From an uncultured Lachnospiraceae bacterium (GTDB lineage: Bacteria; Bacillota; Clostridia; Lachnospirales; Lachnospiraceae): 64,000 nt of DNA. A program made the translations under genes and the position numbers. Of the stretch, positions 63,890 through 64,000 are shown piece by piece (the stretch's first letter is position 1; each line of letters starts with the position of its first letter). The notes under the pieces were generated by a model, which worked only from the letters and a program-made list of their open reading frames with translations, was not told where the DNA came from and did no database searches. The stretch spans positions 1 to 64,000 of the forward strand of contig ONHB01000006.1 in the NCBI GenBank assembly GCA_900317505.1, in the 5' to 3' direction.

Positions 63890-64000
63890 TAAAACTCCTT
63901 TATTACGTCGATCAGATTTAAAAATACAGGCATTCCGATCAATAACACACTGAACTTTCCGGCTGTCTCAACACCCTTCCCAATAGCTGCATACCCGGCA
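63889..64000 (-). CDS. spoIIIAD: Stage III sporulation protein AD, C-terminal part (runs off the window)
   Basis: The last 36 residues (AGYAAIGKGVETAGKFSVLL ... LIDVIKEFY) are read on the minus strand, matching the ETAGKFS ending of SpoIIIAD. The gene continues beyond 64000. Its stop shares a base with spoIIIAE. Confidence 0.85.

Noticed and set aside
1-64000. CRISPR arrays, rRNA genes, prophage
   Set aside because: No regularly spaced repeats, rRNA sequence or phage structural genes were seen.

Overview
The window looks like a chromosomal segment of a spore-forming, anaerobic, low-to-mid GC Firmicute, most likely a gut-type Lachnospiraceae clostridium. The evidence is the spoIIIA operon (spoIIIAD to spoIIIAH), spoIVB, a cotJABC spore-coat operon, a monomeric [FeFe]-hydrogenase, the clostridial order nusB-xseA-xseB-ispA-dxs-tlyA-nadK-argR-recN-spoIVB, and strong AGGAGG-type ribosome binding sites with GTG as well as ATG starts. 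Almost everything is on the minus strand; plus-strand genes are a small ORF at 8.2 kb, aroC, a DUF1292 gene and cotJABC.

Layout. Positions 1-100 hold the hairpin-rich right end of what looks like an IS200/IS605 (TnpB-type) element. Then, on the minus strand: a rhodanese-TtcA-like tRNA thiolase, a chemoreceptor, tRNA-Thr(CGT), mscS, glgB with an unusual coiled-coil tail, and a DUF1015 gene. After a short plus-strand ORF and a SulP transporter comes the most distinctive block (10.3-17.2 kb): a four-gene unit of a J-like/TPR protein, an HscC-type Hsp70, a macrodomain fused to a NADAR-like domain, and a WYL regulator. From 17.4 to 25.8 kb lie amino-acid genes (serA, serC, ilvB, ilvD, leuB) with an L,D-transpeptidase among them. 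Then yajC-tgt, a D,D-carboxypeptidase, aroC, a beta-propeller lactonase, a Cys-rich mini-protein, a DUF5662 protein, and a GH13 debranching-enzyme homologue that has lost its catalytic residues. From 34.7 to 39.4 kb are a short UvrD-like helicase, gltX and the hydrogenase; 39.5-42.0 kb holds a SHOCT-domain protein, cotJABC and a small unknown gene.

The last third is housekeeping and sporulation: tmRNA, smpB, rnr and secG (ribosome rescue, RNA decay, secretion); spoIVB; recN, argR, nadK, tlyA, dxs, ispA, xseB, xseA, nusB and an Asp23 protein; then a transglutaminase lipoprotein, prfC and deoB, and finally the spoIIIA operon running off the right edge inside spoIIIAD. Within this cluster spoIVB is not followed by spo0A, and three genes not dedicated to sporulation separate spoIIIAH from the asp23-nusB block.

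The strongest candidate for an undescribed system is the HscC / J-TPR / macro-NADAR / WYL operon, which joins a specialised Hsp70 machine with a predicted ADP-ribose-processing protein under a ligand-sensing regulator. The second is the pseudo-debranching enzyme coupled to DUF5662. All calls come from reading the sequence; no database search was run.
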